64,000 nucleotides of DNA, from positions 3,420,001 to 3,484,000 of the forward strand of contig NZ_WBOF01000001.1 in NCBI RefSeq assembly GCF_009569385.1, written 5' to 3'. This document shows positions 8,934 to 17,256 of this stretch, piece by piece. Both the position numbers and the translations under genes were made by a program. The notes beneath the pieces are model-generated. The model worked only from the letters and a program-made list of their open reading frames with translations. It was not told where the DNA came from and searched no databases. The DNA is from Streptomyces kaniharaensis (GTDB lineage: Bacteria; Actinomycetota; Actinomycetes; Streptomycetales; Streptomycetaceae). Every line of letters starts with the position of its first letter. Within the stretch, counting starts at the first letter, position 1.

Positions 8934-10052
8934 GTGATGCCACTGTGGTCACGCGCACAGCAGCAGGACTTCCGCAGCCGGGTGCGGGGCTGCCTGCTCG
9001 GCGGCGCTATCGGGGACGCGCTCGGCGCCGGCATCGAGTTCGAGTCGCTGGACGGGATCCGCGCGCAGCACGGCCCGCAGGGCGTCACCGGCTACGTCCC
9101 CGCCCACGGGCGGCTCGGCGCGATCACCGACGACACCCAGCTGACGCTCTTCACCGTCGACGGCCTGATCCGCGCCCACATCCGCCGGGACGCCGGCAGC
9201 TGGCACCCGCCCACCGACCTGCACCTCGCCTACCTGCGCTGGGCCGCCACCCAGCGCGACTGGGGGCCGGACGAGCGCCGCCCCGACCTCGGCTGGCTCG
9301 GCCGCGAGGAGTGGCTGTACGCGCGGCGCGCCCCCGGCCAGGGCTGCCTCTCCGGCCTCACCGGGCCGGACGGCGAATGGCTCGGCACCCTGGAGCGGCC
9401 CAAGAACCCGCACTCCAAGGGCTGCGGCACGGTGGTGCGGGCGGCGCCGTTCGGGCTGCTCACCACGTGGGAGCCTGGCCTGGTGTTCCAGCTCGCGGTG
9501 GAGTGCTCGGTGCTCACCCACGGCCACCCGACCGGCTACCTCGCGGCGGGCGCGCTCGCGGTGATCGTCCAGAGCATCGCCCGCGGCGGCACCCTGGAGG
9601 AGGGCGTCCATCTCGCCCTGGCGCTGCTCTCCGAGCGGCAGGGGCACGAGGAGACCACCGCCGCGCTGCGGGCGGCGCTGGACGCGGTGCGGGCCGGCGA
9701 GCCGTCCGCGGCCCGGGTGGAGGCGCTGGGGGAGGGCTGGGTCGCCGAGGAGGCGCTGGCGATCGCGGTGTACTGCGCGCTGGTCGCGCACGACGTGCGC
9801 TCCGGCCTGCTGCTGGCCGTCAACCACTCCGGGGACAGCGACTCCACCGGCGCGATCTGCGGCGGCCTGCTCGGGGTGCTGCACGGCGACACCGCGCTGC
9901 CGCCCGGTCTGGTGGCCGGGCTGGAGGGCCGCGGGGCGATCCTCGAACTCGCCGACGACTTCGTGATGGAGCTGGTGCACGGCACCGAACTGCACGGCCA
10001 GGAGACCCCGGAGGGCGTCGGGTGGTCCGCCCGCTACCCCGTGGTGCGCTGA
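8934..10052 (+). CDS. ADP-ribosylglycohydrolase family protein
   Basis: This 372-residue protein matches the ADP-ribosylglycohydrolase/DraG fold. The N-terminal metal-site motif is GAIGDALGAGIEFES followed by DDTQLT, and the C-terminal motif is NHSGDSDSTGAICGG, which supplies the second set of Mg2+ ligands. Such enzymes remove ADP-ribose from proteins or small molecules. Both key motifs are intact, so activity is likely, but the target is unknown. The start could be GTG 8934 or ATG 8937; CGAAAGG lies upstream. It stands alone between the fbiC terminator and the convergent DUF397 gene. Confidence 0.92.
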   Translation: MMPLWSRAQQQDFRSRVRGCLLGGAIGDALGAGIEFESLDGIRAQHGPQGVTGYVPAHGRLGAITDDTQLTLFTVDGLIRAHIRRDAGSWHPPTDLHLAYLRWAATQRDWGPDERRPDLGWLGREEWLYARRAPGQGCLSGLTGPDGEWLGTLERPKNPHSKGCGTVVRAAPFGLLTTWEPGLVFQLAVECSVLTHGHPTGYLAAGALAVIVQSIARGGTLEEGVHLALALLSERQGHEETTAALRAALDAVRAGEPSAARVEALGEGWVAEEALAIAVYCALVAHDVRSGLLLAVNHSGDSDSTGAICGGLLGVLHGDTALPPGLVAGLEGRGAILELADDFVMELVHGTELHGQETPEGVGWSARYPVVR

Positions 10053-10084
10053 AGGACCGGACCGCCGACGGGAACGGGGCCGGT

Positions 10085-10294
10085 TCAGAGTTCGCCGAAC
10101 GCACCCGTACCGGCGGCGGTGGCGAAGGAGTTCCAGGCGTCGGCGGAGAAGTGCAGTCGTGGGCCCTGAGGGTCCTTGGAGTCCCGGACCGCGACAACCC
10201 CCGCGGTCGGAGTGGCGATCTCCACACAGGCACCGTTGCCGCCGCTATGGCTGCTCTTCCGCCAGGCCGTCCCGTTCCCGTGGGTGGTGCTCAT
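10085..10294 (-). CDS. DUF397 domain protein
   Basis: This 69-residue protein shows the DUF397 core WRKSSHSGGNGACVEIA, then VAVRDSKDPQGPRLHFSADAW. In streptomycetes these small proteins are encoded directly after XRE-DUF5753 regulators, and the pairs behave like regulator/anti-regulator or toxin-antitoxin-like modules (the Scr1/Scr2 and BldB-Wbl-associated families). Its ATG shares four bases (ATGA) with the stop codon of the regulator gene, so the two are translationally coupled. It is full length. Confidence 0.93.
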   Translation of the reverse strand: MSTTHGNGTAWRKSSHSGGNGACVEIATPTAGVVAVRDSKDPQGPRLHFSADAWNSFATAAGTGAFGEL

Positions 10295-11154
10295 GTGTGG
10301 TATCCCTCTTCAATCTCGGCTATCAGCGTGCGGCTCTCCGCCACGCCGAGCGCCGCCGCCCTGAGGTGGTCGTAGAGACCGGTATAGCGGCGGACATCGG
10401 CCTCCTTCTCCAGGTAAAGATCACTTGTCACACCTTCGAAGTAGACAACCGTGGAATCGGCTGACTCGGGGAACTCCAGCAGGGAGAATGTCCCGGTCAT
10501 ACCGGGGTGGGCGCCGGCCGAGAACGGGATCACCTGGATCGTGATGTTCGGGCGCTGGCTCAACTCCAGCATGTGCTTCAGCTGGTGGGCCATCACCTCG
10601 CGGCTGCCGACCTCGCGGCGCAGCACCGCCTCGTCTATGACGGTCCAGAGGCTGCCGAGCTGGTTCTCCCCCTGGACGCGGTCCTGCCGCTTCATCCGCA
10701 CCTGCACCCGGCGCTGGACGGCGAGCGGTTCGGTGTCCGGCTGGGTGCCCTCGACGACGGCCTGGGCGTACTGCTCGGTCTGCAGGAGGCCGGGGACGAA
10801 CGAGGACTCGTAGGCGCGGATCGAGGAGGCCTCGGCCTCCAGGCCGATGTACACGCTGTACGGGGTCGGCATGTCGTTGAAGTCGTGCCACCAGCCGCGC
10901 TGGCGCGACTCCTTGGCCATCTCCATGAGGCTGTTGCGCATCTGCTCGTCGGTCACCTTGTACACGTCGCACAGGTCCCGGACGTCCCGCTGGCTGATGC
11001 TGCGGCGGCCGTTCTCCAGCCGGCTGATCTTCGACTGGGAGACCATCAGCCGGCCGGCCACCTCCTCCGCGGTCATCCCGAGGCCCTCGCGGAGCTTGCG
11101 CAGCTCCGAGCCGAGGCGTCGGCGGCGCACGGTGGGATTGATGTTCGCGGACAC
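10291..11154 (-). CDS. XRE-family regulator with DUF5753 domain
   Basis: This 287-residue protein has an N-terminal helix-turn-helix (LGSELRKLREGLGMTAEEVA, VSQSKISRLENGRRSIS, residues about 12-65). A C-terminal DUF5753 domain follows, recognisable by FVPGLLQTEQYAQAVVEG and the VIPFSAGAHPGMTGTFSLLEF segment. This is the large streptomycete Scr1-type regulator family and acts with the coupled DUF397 protein. I chose the GTG at 11154 because a GGAGG site lies 5 bases upstream; the longer ATG at 11253 lacks one and adds non-conserved sequence. What it controls is unknown. Confidence 0.93.
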   Translation of the reverse strand: MSANINPTVRRRRLGSELRKLREGLGMTAEEVAGRLMVSQSKISRLENGRRSISQRDVRDLCDVYKVTDEQMRNSLMEMAKESRQRGWWHDFNDMPTPYSVYIGLEAEASSIRAYESSFVPGLLQTEQYAQAVVEGTQPDTEPLAVQRRVQVRMKRQDRVQGENQLGSLWTVIDEAVLRREVGSREVMAHQLKHMLELSQRPNITIQVIPFSAGAHPGMTGTFSLLEFPESADSTVVYFEGVTSDLYLEKEADVRRYTGLYDHLRAAALGVAESRTLIAEIEEGYHT

Positions 11155-11479
11155 GTCGACCTCCGGCCGGACCTCTGGTGATCGTTGGAACGGCAGTCCT
11201 CGGAACACTGTGGAAATAGGGACCAACCCCCCTGACTCGGAGCAGCATGTCACCTCGGCCCAGGTCGGCGCCGGGGAATCGCAGCAGCGCAGTAGAACAG
11301 ATCATCGGAAAAGCGCTTCCACGAGACGACGGGCGCCCCAGGGTGGTAATGCGGCTCGGCAACTCGGACTCGTACTGCTGTGGTTGAGCTCCCCGGTGGC
11401 GCACGCGCTGGTGGCACATGCTGCGGCCGGCCCCTCCGAACGCCCGGAACGGCCCTGGCGGGTCCCCGGGGACGGCAGA

Positions 11480-11521
11480 GGGGCGGTCGCCGGGCGACTT
11501 CCGTCGCGGGGCGACCGCCCC
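11480..11521. terminator. Long compound hairpin
   Basis: A perfect 12-bp outer stem pairs 11480-11491 with 11510-11521. It encloses a GG/GG mismatch and then a 5-bp inner stem (GCGAC/GTCGC) capped by TTCC. It lies downstream of the minus-strand GPP34 gene and upstream of the minus-strand XRE gene, so it could terminate GPP34 transcription. A structured RNA is the alternative. Confidence 0.55.
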
Positions 11522-11621
11522 TTCTCGCTCCTGGAACAGCTGGTGGTGCATCGGGTCGCTCAGCGCCGCCGGGCGGCGTGAACGAGGTGGCGTGCGCCGT
11601 GGGGACTGTGGCTCCCCAGCG

Positions 11622-11696
11622 TGTCGCTCGCAAGCCTCTCGCTCGTAGGCCTGCCGCTCCCAGGCCTGTCGCTCGTAGGCCTGTCGTTCGTGGAAC
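11622..11696. repeat. Five tandem 15-bp repeats
   Basis: Five contiguous 15-bp units begin at 11622, 11637, 11652, 11667 and 11682, with the consensus TGTCGCTCGTAGGCC. The unit length is a multiple of three. On the minus strand one frame reads as RQAYE-type pentapeptides, so the array could be a decayed or frame-shifted C-terminal tail of the GPP34 gene that stops 40 bases away. Confidence 0.8.
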
Positions 11697-11735
11697 TGTC
11701 GCCGGGCGCGGCGCCGTCCGGGAGTGGGCCGTCCG

Positions 11736-12476
11736 TCAGCGGACGCCGACCCGGGAGGCGGCCACCCGGCCGCCGGTACCCCGGCCCGCCGCGCGGGCGC
11801 CGGAGCGGCCGGCACCCGTCCCGGAGGCCTGGGGCGAACGGTTCTGCTGTGCCGGCAGGCCGTTCTGCACGTCGATCACGGCGTGCGCGACCATCCCGCC
11901 GAGCGGGTCGTACCGGATCAGGTCACGCAGCCTCGACCGCGAGGACCGGCCCTCGTTGCCCGGGTACAGGTGCTTGCCGAGGCCCACCGAGTGCGCCAGC
12001 GCGGCGAGCGCGGCCGTCCGCGGGTCCGGCGGCACGCCGGTGCGGATCGCGGCGTCCAGCCGCTGCTTGATCGCGGCGTTGGTGCAGTCGTCGCACGCCT
12101 GGTAGCGCGTCGTCGGCAGCACCCCGCACACCTGGCCGGGCACCGCGGTCACCATGCCGCAGCGCTCCAGGTGCGCCAGATAGGTCTGCCGAAGCCCCAG
12201 CCGGGGCCCGCCGATCCAGTGCGCCGCACGGACCGGACTGCCGCGGCGGCGCAGCAGCTCCAGTGCGTGGTCCAGAGTCGGGTCGCCGGTCGGCCGTGCG
12301 AGCACGACGGCAATCCGGTCTCCCTCCGGTACGATCCGTCCGGCCAGGGACAGCTCGACGAGCTGCGCCCCGGCAAGTCCGAGGTCGAGGGTCTGCGGCT
12401 GCGCCGTGGTACCCGTGGTCGGGTCCAAGGCGAGCAGCAAGAGTTCCTCGGGAACAGTTCTGCGGCTCTTGCCCAT
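11736..12476 (-). CDS. GPP34 (GOLPH3/Vps74-like) family protein
   Basis: This 246-residue protein begins with RRTVPEELLLLALDP and continues with LGLAGAQLVELSLAGRI, the hallmark of the GPP34 family. Eukaryotic members bind phosphatidylinositol-4-phosphate and retain glycosyltransferases in the Golgi. Actinobacterial copies are numerous and of unknown function. The C-terminal 45 residues are low-complexity Gly/Ala/Arg sequence. The ATG at 12476 begins the conserved core immediately. The gene is divergent from the carboxypeptidase gene, with about 295 bases between them. Confidence 0.88.
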   Translation of the reverse strand: MGKSRRTVPEELLLLALDPTTGTTAQPQTLDLGLAGAQLVELSLAGRIVPEGDRIAVVLARPTGDPTLDHALELLRRRGSPVRAAHWIGGPRLGLRQTYLAHLERCGMVTAVPGQVCGVLPTTRYQACDDCTNAAIKQRLDAAIRTGVPPDPRTAALAALAHSVGLGKHLYPGNEGRSSRSRLRDLIRYDPLGGMVAHAVIDVQNGLPAQQNRSPQASGTGAGRSGARAAGRGTGGRVAASRVGVR

Positions 12477-12690
12477 CCAAGCCTCCCCGCGTGGATGAGA
12501 GACAGGGTGACGCCTCTCACACGGGCTTGTCGAGTACGCCTCCGAATCGTGACCTTGCGGTGAAGGCTGGGAACCGGGGGCGTCGGGCCCCGCGTCTGAC
12601 CGGTGGACAGCGTGCGATACGGCCGTGCGATGGCAATAGGCGCCGGTCGGACGGGGTGTGCGCGGCCGGGCGGCGACCGGTGGCGGAGAC

Positions 12691-12702
12691 TGTACAGGTA
12701 CA
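12691..12702. promoter_or_regulatory. TGTAC-N2-GTACA inverted repeat upstream of the carboxypeptidase gene
   Basis: A 12-base palindromic element lies 70 bases before the carboxypeptidase start codon, in the 295-base divergent intergenic region. It has the look of a dimeric repressor site. No matching regulator is identified. Confidence 0.3.
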
Positions 12703-12771
12703 TGGGGCGGGGCGTCGGCTTCCTGAAATCGGGTCTGCCGGTGCCCCGCCGGGTTGAGGAGGCTGGGTTAC

Positions 12772-15138
12772 GTGGGCGAGTCCCCCGACAGGGCGCTGCG
12801 GGACGGCGAGCGGAAGCAGGACCGCGAAAGCGGGCGGACCGGGGCGACCGCCGGCGCCGGTACGGCCGCTGACGACGCCTCCGCCGACGCGTCCGGCGAC
12901 ACACCGAAGGCGGGCGCCAAGGGCGGTTCGACCGTACAGCTCCGTGTCCGGGATGTGGACAGCAAGACCACGATGCTGCGGCTGCCGGTGGACAACGCGA
13001 CCACCGCGCTGCGGCTGCCCGACAGTCTGGTGAAGCCGTCCGGTGACGGGAGTTCCGGAGCTGAGGCCGACGAGTCGTCGGCTGAGCCGTCGGCCGAGTC
13101 GGCCGGGGCATCGGCTGACGGCGCGAAGCCGACGGCCGGGCCGAAGGCCGGCGCCGACCCGCGTCTCGCCATGCGGACTGCCGCGGGCGCGGCGGTCGAC
13201 GAGACGGCGGAGGACGCCGAGGACGCCGAGGAGGCCGCTTCCGGGGGCGACACGCCCGAGGGCGACGTGTCCGGTGACGATGCGTCCGAGGGCGACACGC
13301 CCGAGCCCGCCGAGCCCGCCGAGACCACTGGCGACGCGCCCGCTGATGACGCGCCCGCTGACGACGCGCCGGCCGCGTCGGGCGTGAAGCTGACCAAGGC
13401 CAAGAGCCCGGAGAAGCCCGCGAGCGCGGAGAGCGCCGAGACGCCCGCGAAGGACGACAAGAGCGACAAGGCCGATAGAGCTGACAAGGCCGACAAGGCT
13501 GGCGAGGCCGACAAGGCTGACAAGTCCGAGAAGCCGGAGAAGCCGAAGCCGCTCCGCGCTCCTCTCGCGGCCACCCCCACCGCCGGCACCGTCCCCGAGC
13601 CGCCGGCGCCGGCGCCGCTGCCCGAGCCCGGTCCCGTCCCGGAGCCGGTGCCCGAGCCGCACCCCGAGCCGAAGCCCGTCCCCGAGCCGGAGCCGCAGCC
13701 CGGCCCGGAGCCGCTGCCGAAGCCGACCCCCGCGCCGAAGCCCGGCCCCGCCCCGGCCCCCGAGCCGCTGCCCACCCCGGACCGGCCGCCGGTGCCGCCC
13801 GTCCCGCCGCTGCCCGGGCCCGAGCCGCTGCCCGGCCCGGAGCCGCTGCCGTCGCCGGAGACCACCGCCGAGGCGATGGAGGTCCTGGCGAGCCTCAACG
13901 CCCGCCCGGTCTCCCCGCTGCGCCGCGCGCTCAAGCGGATCACCATCTGGACGGTCTTCCTCGCCGTGGTGCTCGGCGTGGCGGCCGTGGCGCAGTTGCT
14001 GCGCCCGCTGCCGGACGCGAAGGTGAAGTTCTCCGCCGCAACCGGCTTCGGCTTCCCGGGTGACCAGCTCGACCTGGCCTGGCCGGCCAAGGGCCAGTCC
14101 GCCGCCGAGGTGGTCGGCGTCGGCAGCCTCGGCAGCTCCGGTCAGGAGACCCCGGCCTCGATCGCCAGTGTCACCAAGGTGATGAACGCGTACCTGGTCC
14201 TGCAGAAGTACCCGCTGAAGAAGGGAGAGAGCGGCCCGAAGATCACCGTCGACAAGCAGGCCGCGCAGGAGTCCGAAAACGTCGACGAGTCGAAGGTCAC
14301 GCTCACCGAGAACCAGGTGCTCACCGAGTACCAGGCGCTGGAGCTGCTGATGCTGCCGTCGGCCAACAACGTGGCCCGGCTGCTCGCCCGCTTCCACTCC
14401 GGCTCCGAGGCCGAGTTCGTCAAGGCGATGAACGAGACCGCGGCGAAGTTCGGCATGACCAACACCACCTACGCCGACCCGGCCGGCTACAAATCGGACA
14501 CCAAGTCCACTGCCAAGGACCAGCTGAAGCTGGCCGAGCAGGTCATGCAGGACGAGATCTTCCGGCAGATCGTCTCCACCCCGGAGACCAACTTCAACAA
14601 CCAGAAGATCCCCAACACCAACAACCTGATCAACCCGAAGACCGGTGTCATCGGCGTCAAGACCGGCTCCAGCACCCCGGCCGGCGGCTGCCTGATGTGG
14701 GCCGCCTACAAGGAGATCGGCGGCGTGCGGCGGATGATCCTCGGCGTCACCCTGGGCCAGCCGCCCGCGGGGCCCAACAAGGGCGAGGACATCCTGTCGG
14801 TCGTGCTGAAGGTCAGCGGCAAGCAGATCCAGGCCGCGCAGAACGGCCTCACCGGCCAGACCCTCGCCAAGAAGGGTGACGTCGTCGGCTACGTCGACAA
14901 CGGGCTCGGCGGCAGGGTCCCGGTCGTCGCGGCCAAGGACCTCGTCGTGGCCGGCTTCCCCGGCATCACGGGCACCGTCAGCCTGGACGCGACGAAGGTC
15001 GCTCACACGGCCAAGGCCGGCGCCGAGGTCGGCGTGCTGCGCGCGGGCTCGGGCGACAACAAGACGGAGGTGCCGGTGGCCCTCCAGTCCGACCTCAACC
15101 CGCCGTCCATCCTGTCCCGCCTGACCCGGATGCTCTGA
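12772..15138 (+). CDS. D-alanyl-D-alanine carboxypeptidase with long disordered cytoplasmic arm
   Basis: The 788-residue product is a class C-type low-molecular-mass PBP (peptidase S11). Its catalytic domain has SVTK (Ser466, Lys469), SAN (Ser530-Asn532) and KTG (Lys630), so it should trim D-Ala from peptidoglycan stems outside the membrane. One transmembrane helix (about 390-410) precedes it. The first ~389 residues would be cytoplasmic and disordered: a short TTMLRLPV/TTALRLP motif, an Asp/Glu/Ala-rich part, a Lys/Asp/Ala repeat, then Pro-Glu repeats. Usual S11 enzymes have nothing like this arm. GTG 12772 follows a GAGGAGG site 9 bases upstream. It is monocistronic, ending at a double hairpin. 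Confidence 0.92.
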   Translation: MGESPDRALRDGERKQDRESGRTGATAGAGTAADDASADASGDTPKAGAKGGSTVQLRVRDVDSKTTMLRLPVDNATTALRLPDSLVKPSGDGSSGAEADESSAEPSAESAGASADGAKPTAGPKAGADPRLAMRTAAGAAVDETAEDAEDAEEAASGGDTPEGDVSGDDASEGDTPEPAEPAETTGDAPADDAPADDAPAASGVKLTKAKSPEKPASAESAETPAKDDKSDKADRADKADKAGEADKADKSEKPEKPKPLRAPLAATPTAGTVPEPPAPAPLPEPGPVPEPVPEPHPEPKPVPEPEPQPGPEPLPKPTPAPKPGPAPAPEPLPTPDRPPVPPVPPLPGPEPLPGPEPLPSPETTAEAMEVLASLNARPVSPLRRALKRITIWTVFLAVVLGVAAVAQLLRPLPDAKVKFSAATGFGFPGDQLDLAWPAKGQSAAEVVGVGSLGSSGQETPASIASVTKVMNAYLVLQKYPLKKGESGPKITVDKQAAQESENVDESKVTLTENQVLTEYQALELLMLPSANNVARLLARFHSGSEAEFVKAMNETAAKFGMTNTTYADPAGYKSDTKSTAKDQLKLAEQVMQDEIFRQIVSTPETNFNNQKIPNTNNLINPKTGVIGVKTGSSTPAGGCLMWAAYKEIGGVRRMILGVTLGQPPAGPNKGEDILSVVLKVSGKQIQAAQNGLTGQTLAKKGDVVGYVDNGLGGRVPVVAAKDLVVAGFPGITGTVSLDATKVAHTAKAGAEVGVLRAGSGDNKTEVPVALQSDLNPPSILSRLTRML

Positions 15139-15146
15139 TTCGTACG

Positions 15147-15207
15147 GCATGAGATGCCGTACGGCATCTCATGCGGAGGGGGAGCCGGCTCGAACCGGCT
15201 CCCCCTT
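15147..15207. terminator. Double hairpin, including a 28-bp perfect palindrome
   Basis: A perfect 28-bp palindrome occupies 15147-15174, starting 8 bases after the carboxypeptidase stop. A second hairpin follows: an 11-bp stem (15178-15188 with 15195-15205), a CTCGAA loop and then TT. Together they probably stop transcription from both convergent genes. Confidence 0.8.
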
Positions 15208-15280
15208 CGTCGTCCGCGGGCTTTGTCGTCCCCGGGCTTCAGCCGCCTGTGCGGCGCCGATATGCCCCTCCGGTCCGGGC

Positions 15281-16807
15281 TCAGCCCGTCCGGTTCAGCA
15301 GTGCGAGCGTGACCCCGCCGAGCGGCGTCACCCGGTCGGGTGCGCCGTACCGCGCCCGGAGCGCCTGCGCCTGCTCCGAGGGGAGGACGGCCAGCGGGTC
15401 CGCGGTATCCCCGAGGACCAGCAACCAGATCCGCGGCCCCTGCCCCAGACAGGCGGCCGCCTCCGCGCAGAGCGTCGGCGAGAGCTCCTCCGCCTCGGCC
15501 GCGCTCTCCGCCACGAACACCGGATACGGCCGTACGTCCGACGGCAGGTAGTAGCTGATGCCCGGCCCCACCATCGCCCAGCTCTGGTCACCGAGCGGGA
15601 CGGCCACCCCGTCCCCCGAGCGGTATCCGGCGGCGATCAGGTCGGCGGCGGCCCGGAAGGGCTCCTCGGAGTCCGAGTGCGCGCCCTGGTAGCGCACCGT
15701 GGCCTGCGCCGGCAGCGCCGCCACCGCGGGCAGCGCGAGCAGCCCCAGCGCCAGCAGCGCCGCAGCGGCCTTCCGCGGCTCCCTGTCGGGCCGGGCGAGG
15801 CCCGCCAGCGCCTCGTACACGGCCGCCACCCCGCCCCCGGCCAGCGCCGCCCAGGCGGGCACCGTGAACAGCAGGTACCGGTCGATGAAGTACGACGTGC
15901 CGCCCTGCGACACCACCCACACGCCCACCACCGGCAGCTCCGCCAGCAGCAGCGCCTGCCACGCCTGCACCCGCCGGCCCGGCAGCACCAGCGCCGGCAC
16001 CGCCAGCAGGGCGAGGGCCTGGAACACGTGCGGCGCGCCTGCCAGGTGCTCGCCGAACCGCACCAGCAGCCGGAACGACGGCGTGTCGATCCAGCCCAGC
16101 TGCCGATCCGACTGGCGGCTGCCCAGGATCACCACCGGCACCACCGGCAGGGCCGAGACCGCCACCGCCAGCGGGTACTGCCACACCAGCCGCCGCTCCA
16201 CCGCTCCGCGCGTACGCCACAGGTGCAGCAGCACTACCGCGGCCTGCCCGGCCACCGTGCTGAACGAGATCAGGTGTCCCACACCCGCCAGCGTCATCGC
16301 CGCGCAGTACGGCGCCCACCTCCGCCACGTCGGCCGCTCCAGCGCGCGCAGCAGGAACCACGTGGCCGCCGCGATCGCGCACGTCACCAGCGCGTACACC
16401 CGCGCCTCCTGCGCGTACCGCGAGACCTGCGGCACCGCGGTGAACAGCAGCCCGGCGCCGATTGCCGCCACCCGCCCGCCGAACAGCCGCTCGGCCGACA
16501 GTGCCACGAACGCCGCCGCCCCGGCCATGGCGAGCACCGACGGCAGCCGCAGCGCGACCACCGAGTCCCCGAACACCGCCGTCCAGCCGTGCATCAGCAG
16601 GTAGTACGCGCCGTTGCTGGCGTCTATGTGCTGGAGCAGCCGCAGCAGATCCGTCAGCGACCGGGTGGCCGCCGTCCACGTCGCCACCTCGTCCCGCCAC
16701 AGCTCGGGCGTCCCCACCCGGTACAGCCCGACCGCGAGCATGACCACTGCCGGCCACAGCCACACGTGCCCCAGCAGTCGGCTGACCGGGTGCGCAGCAG
16801 GTCTCAT
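15281..16807 (-). CDS. GT39-like mannosyltransferase family membrane protein
   Basis: This 508-residue polytopic protein has about eleven hydrophobic helices and an early acidic motif (ELWRDEVATWTAATRS) in the first extracytoplasmic loop, as in GT-C fold glycosyltransferases (GT39/ArnT type). Such enzymes transfer a sugar from a polyprenyl-phosphate donor outside the membrane. The acceptor is unknown. I chose ATG 16807 because GAAGGA lies just before it. It is followed only by the double terminator shared with the carboxypeptidase gene. Its left neighbour is a wall enzyme, which is compatible with envelope glycosylation but not proof. Confidence 0.8.
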   Translation of the reverse strand: MRPAAHPVSRLLGHVWLWPAVVMLAVGLYRVGTPELWRDEVATWTAATRSLTDLLRLLQHIDASNGAYYLLMHGWTAVFGDSVVALRLPSVLAMAGAAAFVALSAERLFGGRVAAIGAGLLFTAVPQVSRYAQEARVYALVTCAIAAATWFLLRALERPTWRRWAPYCAAMTLAGVGHLISFSTVAGQAAVVLLHLWRTRGAVERRLVWQYPLAVAVSALPVVPVVILGSRQSDRQLGWIDTPSFRLLVRFGEHLAGAPHVFQALALLAVPALVLPGRRVQAWQALLLAELPVVGVWVVSQGGTSYFIDRYLLFTVPAWAALAGGGVAAVYEALAGLARPDREPRKAAAALLALGLLALPAVAALPAQATVRYQGAHSDSEEPFRAAADLIAAGYRSGDGVAVPLGDQSWAMVGPGISYYLPSDVRPYPVFVAESAAEAEELSPTLCAEAAACLGQGPRIWLLVLGDTADPLAVLPSEQAQALRARYGAPDRVTPLGGVTLALLNRTG

Positions 16808-16961
16808 CGGATCCTTCGTTCGGGCGGACGGATTTCGAACAATTTTCAGCAGGCTACTTGACCCATCCTGACGCCCCGTCGGCACCCGCACCATTGGCGG
16901 CCGCCCGCACCCCACCCCCGATCCGGTACGCTGTGGACGGCCGTGTCACCAGACGGCCCCC

Positions 16962-17034
16962 GCCTCAGTAGCTCAGGGGATAGAGCACGGCTCTCCTAAA
17001 GCCGGTGTCGCAGGTTCGAATCCTGCCTGGGGCA
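16962..17034 (+). tRNA. tRNA-Arg (anticodon CCT)
   Basis: The 73-nucleotide cloverleaf has a 7-bp acceptor stem with one G-T pair, a D-arm starting TAGCTC, a CGGCT/AGCCG anticodon stem and a loop placing CCT at 16995-16997. The T-arm reads GGTTCGAATCC. It decodes AGG, a rare codon in this GC-rich genome. The CCA end is not encoded. Confidence 0.96.
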
Positions 17035-17043
17035 CGCGTACGC

Positions 17044-17077
17044 AGAGGCCCTCCGCCCGATCGGGCGGAGGGCCTCT
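17044..17077. terminator. 34-bp perfect palindrome after tRNA-Arg
   Basis: Bases 17044-17060 are exactly complementary to 17061-17077, starting 10 bases after the tRNA. It is a strong intrinsic-terminator-like hairpin with almost no loop. Confidence 0.8.
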
Positions 17078-17256
17078 CGGCGTTCCGGCGAGGGAGTGCT
17101 GGCCGGCCTTGTGTTGGGGCCCGGGGCGCGAGCAGGTGGCCGGCGGGGTGCTGCTGCGAATGGGCCGGCCAGGGAGAGCGCTGTGGTGCGGCCGGCCCGC
17201 CGGATCGGGCGGGTGACGGTGGGGGCCGGCCACGGGGCGTGTGAGCTGAGGAGCCG

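Larger units (their letters stand above)
11155..11735. other. Non-coding stretch with hairpin and tandem repeats
   Basis: I see no convincing gene in these 581 bases. They hold the promoter region of the XRE gene at the left, a very strong hairpin at 11480-11521 and five 15-bp tandem repeats at 11622-11696, just beyond the GPP34 stop codon. Open frames exist on both strands but read as low-complexity Arg/Pro/Ala sequence with no plausible start. Confidence 0.6.

Noticed and set aside
11155..11253. Longer XRE start at 11253
   Set aside because: The GTG at 11154 has a GGAGG site at ideal spacing, while the extension lacks one and looks non-conserved.
11622..11696. CRISPR-like array
   Set aside because: The units are contiguous 15-bp repeats with no spacers and no cas genes nearby.
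10421..11815. Minus-strand frame overlapping the XRE gene and the repeat region
   Set aside because: It overlaps a clear XRE-DUF5753 gene in another frame and has no start or family; only its RQAYE repeat part is noted as a possible relic.
12517..15150. Minus-strand open frame of 877 codons antisense to the carboxypeptidase gene
   Set aside because: It is low-complexity Arg/Gly/Leu sequence opposite a gene with all three catalytic PBP motifs.
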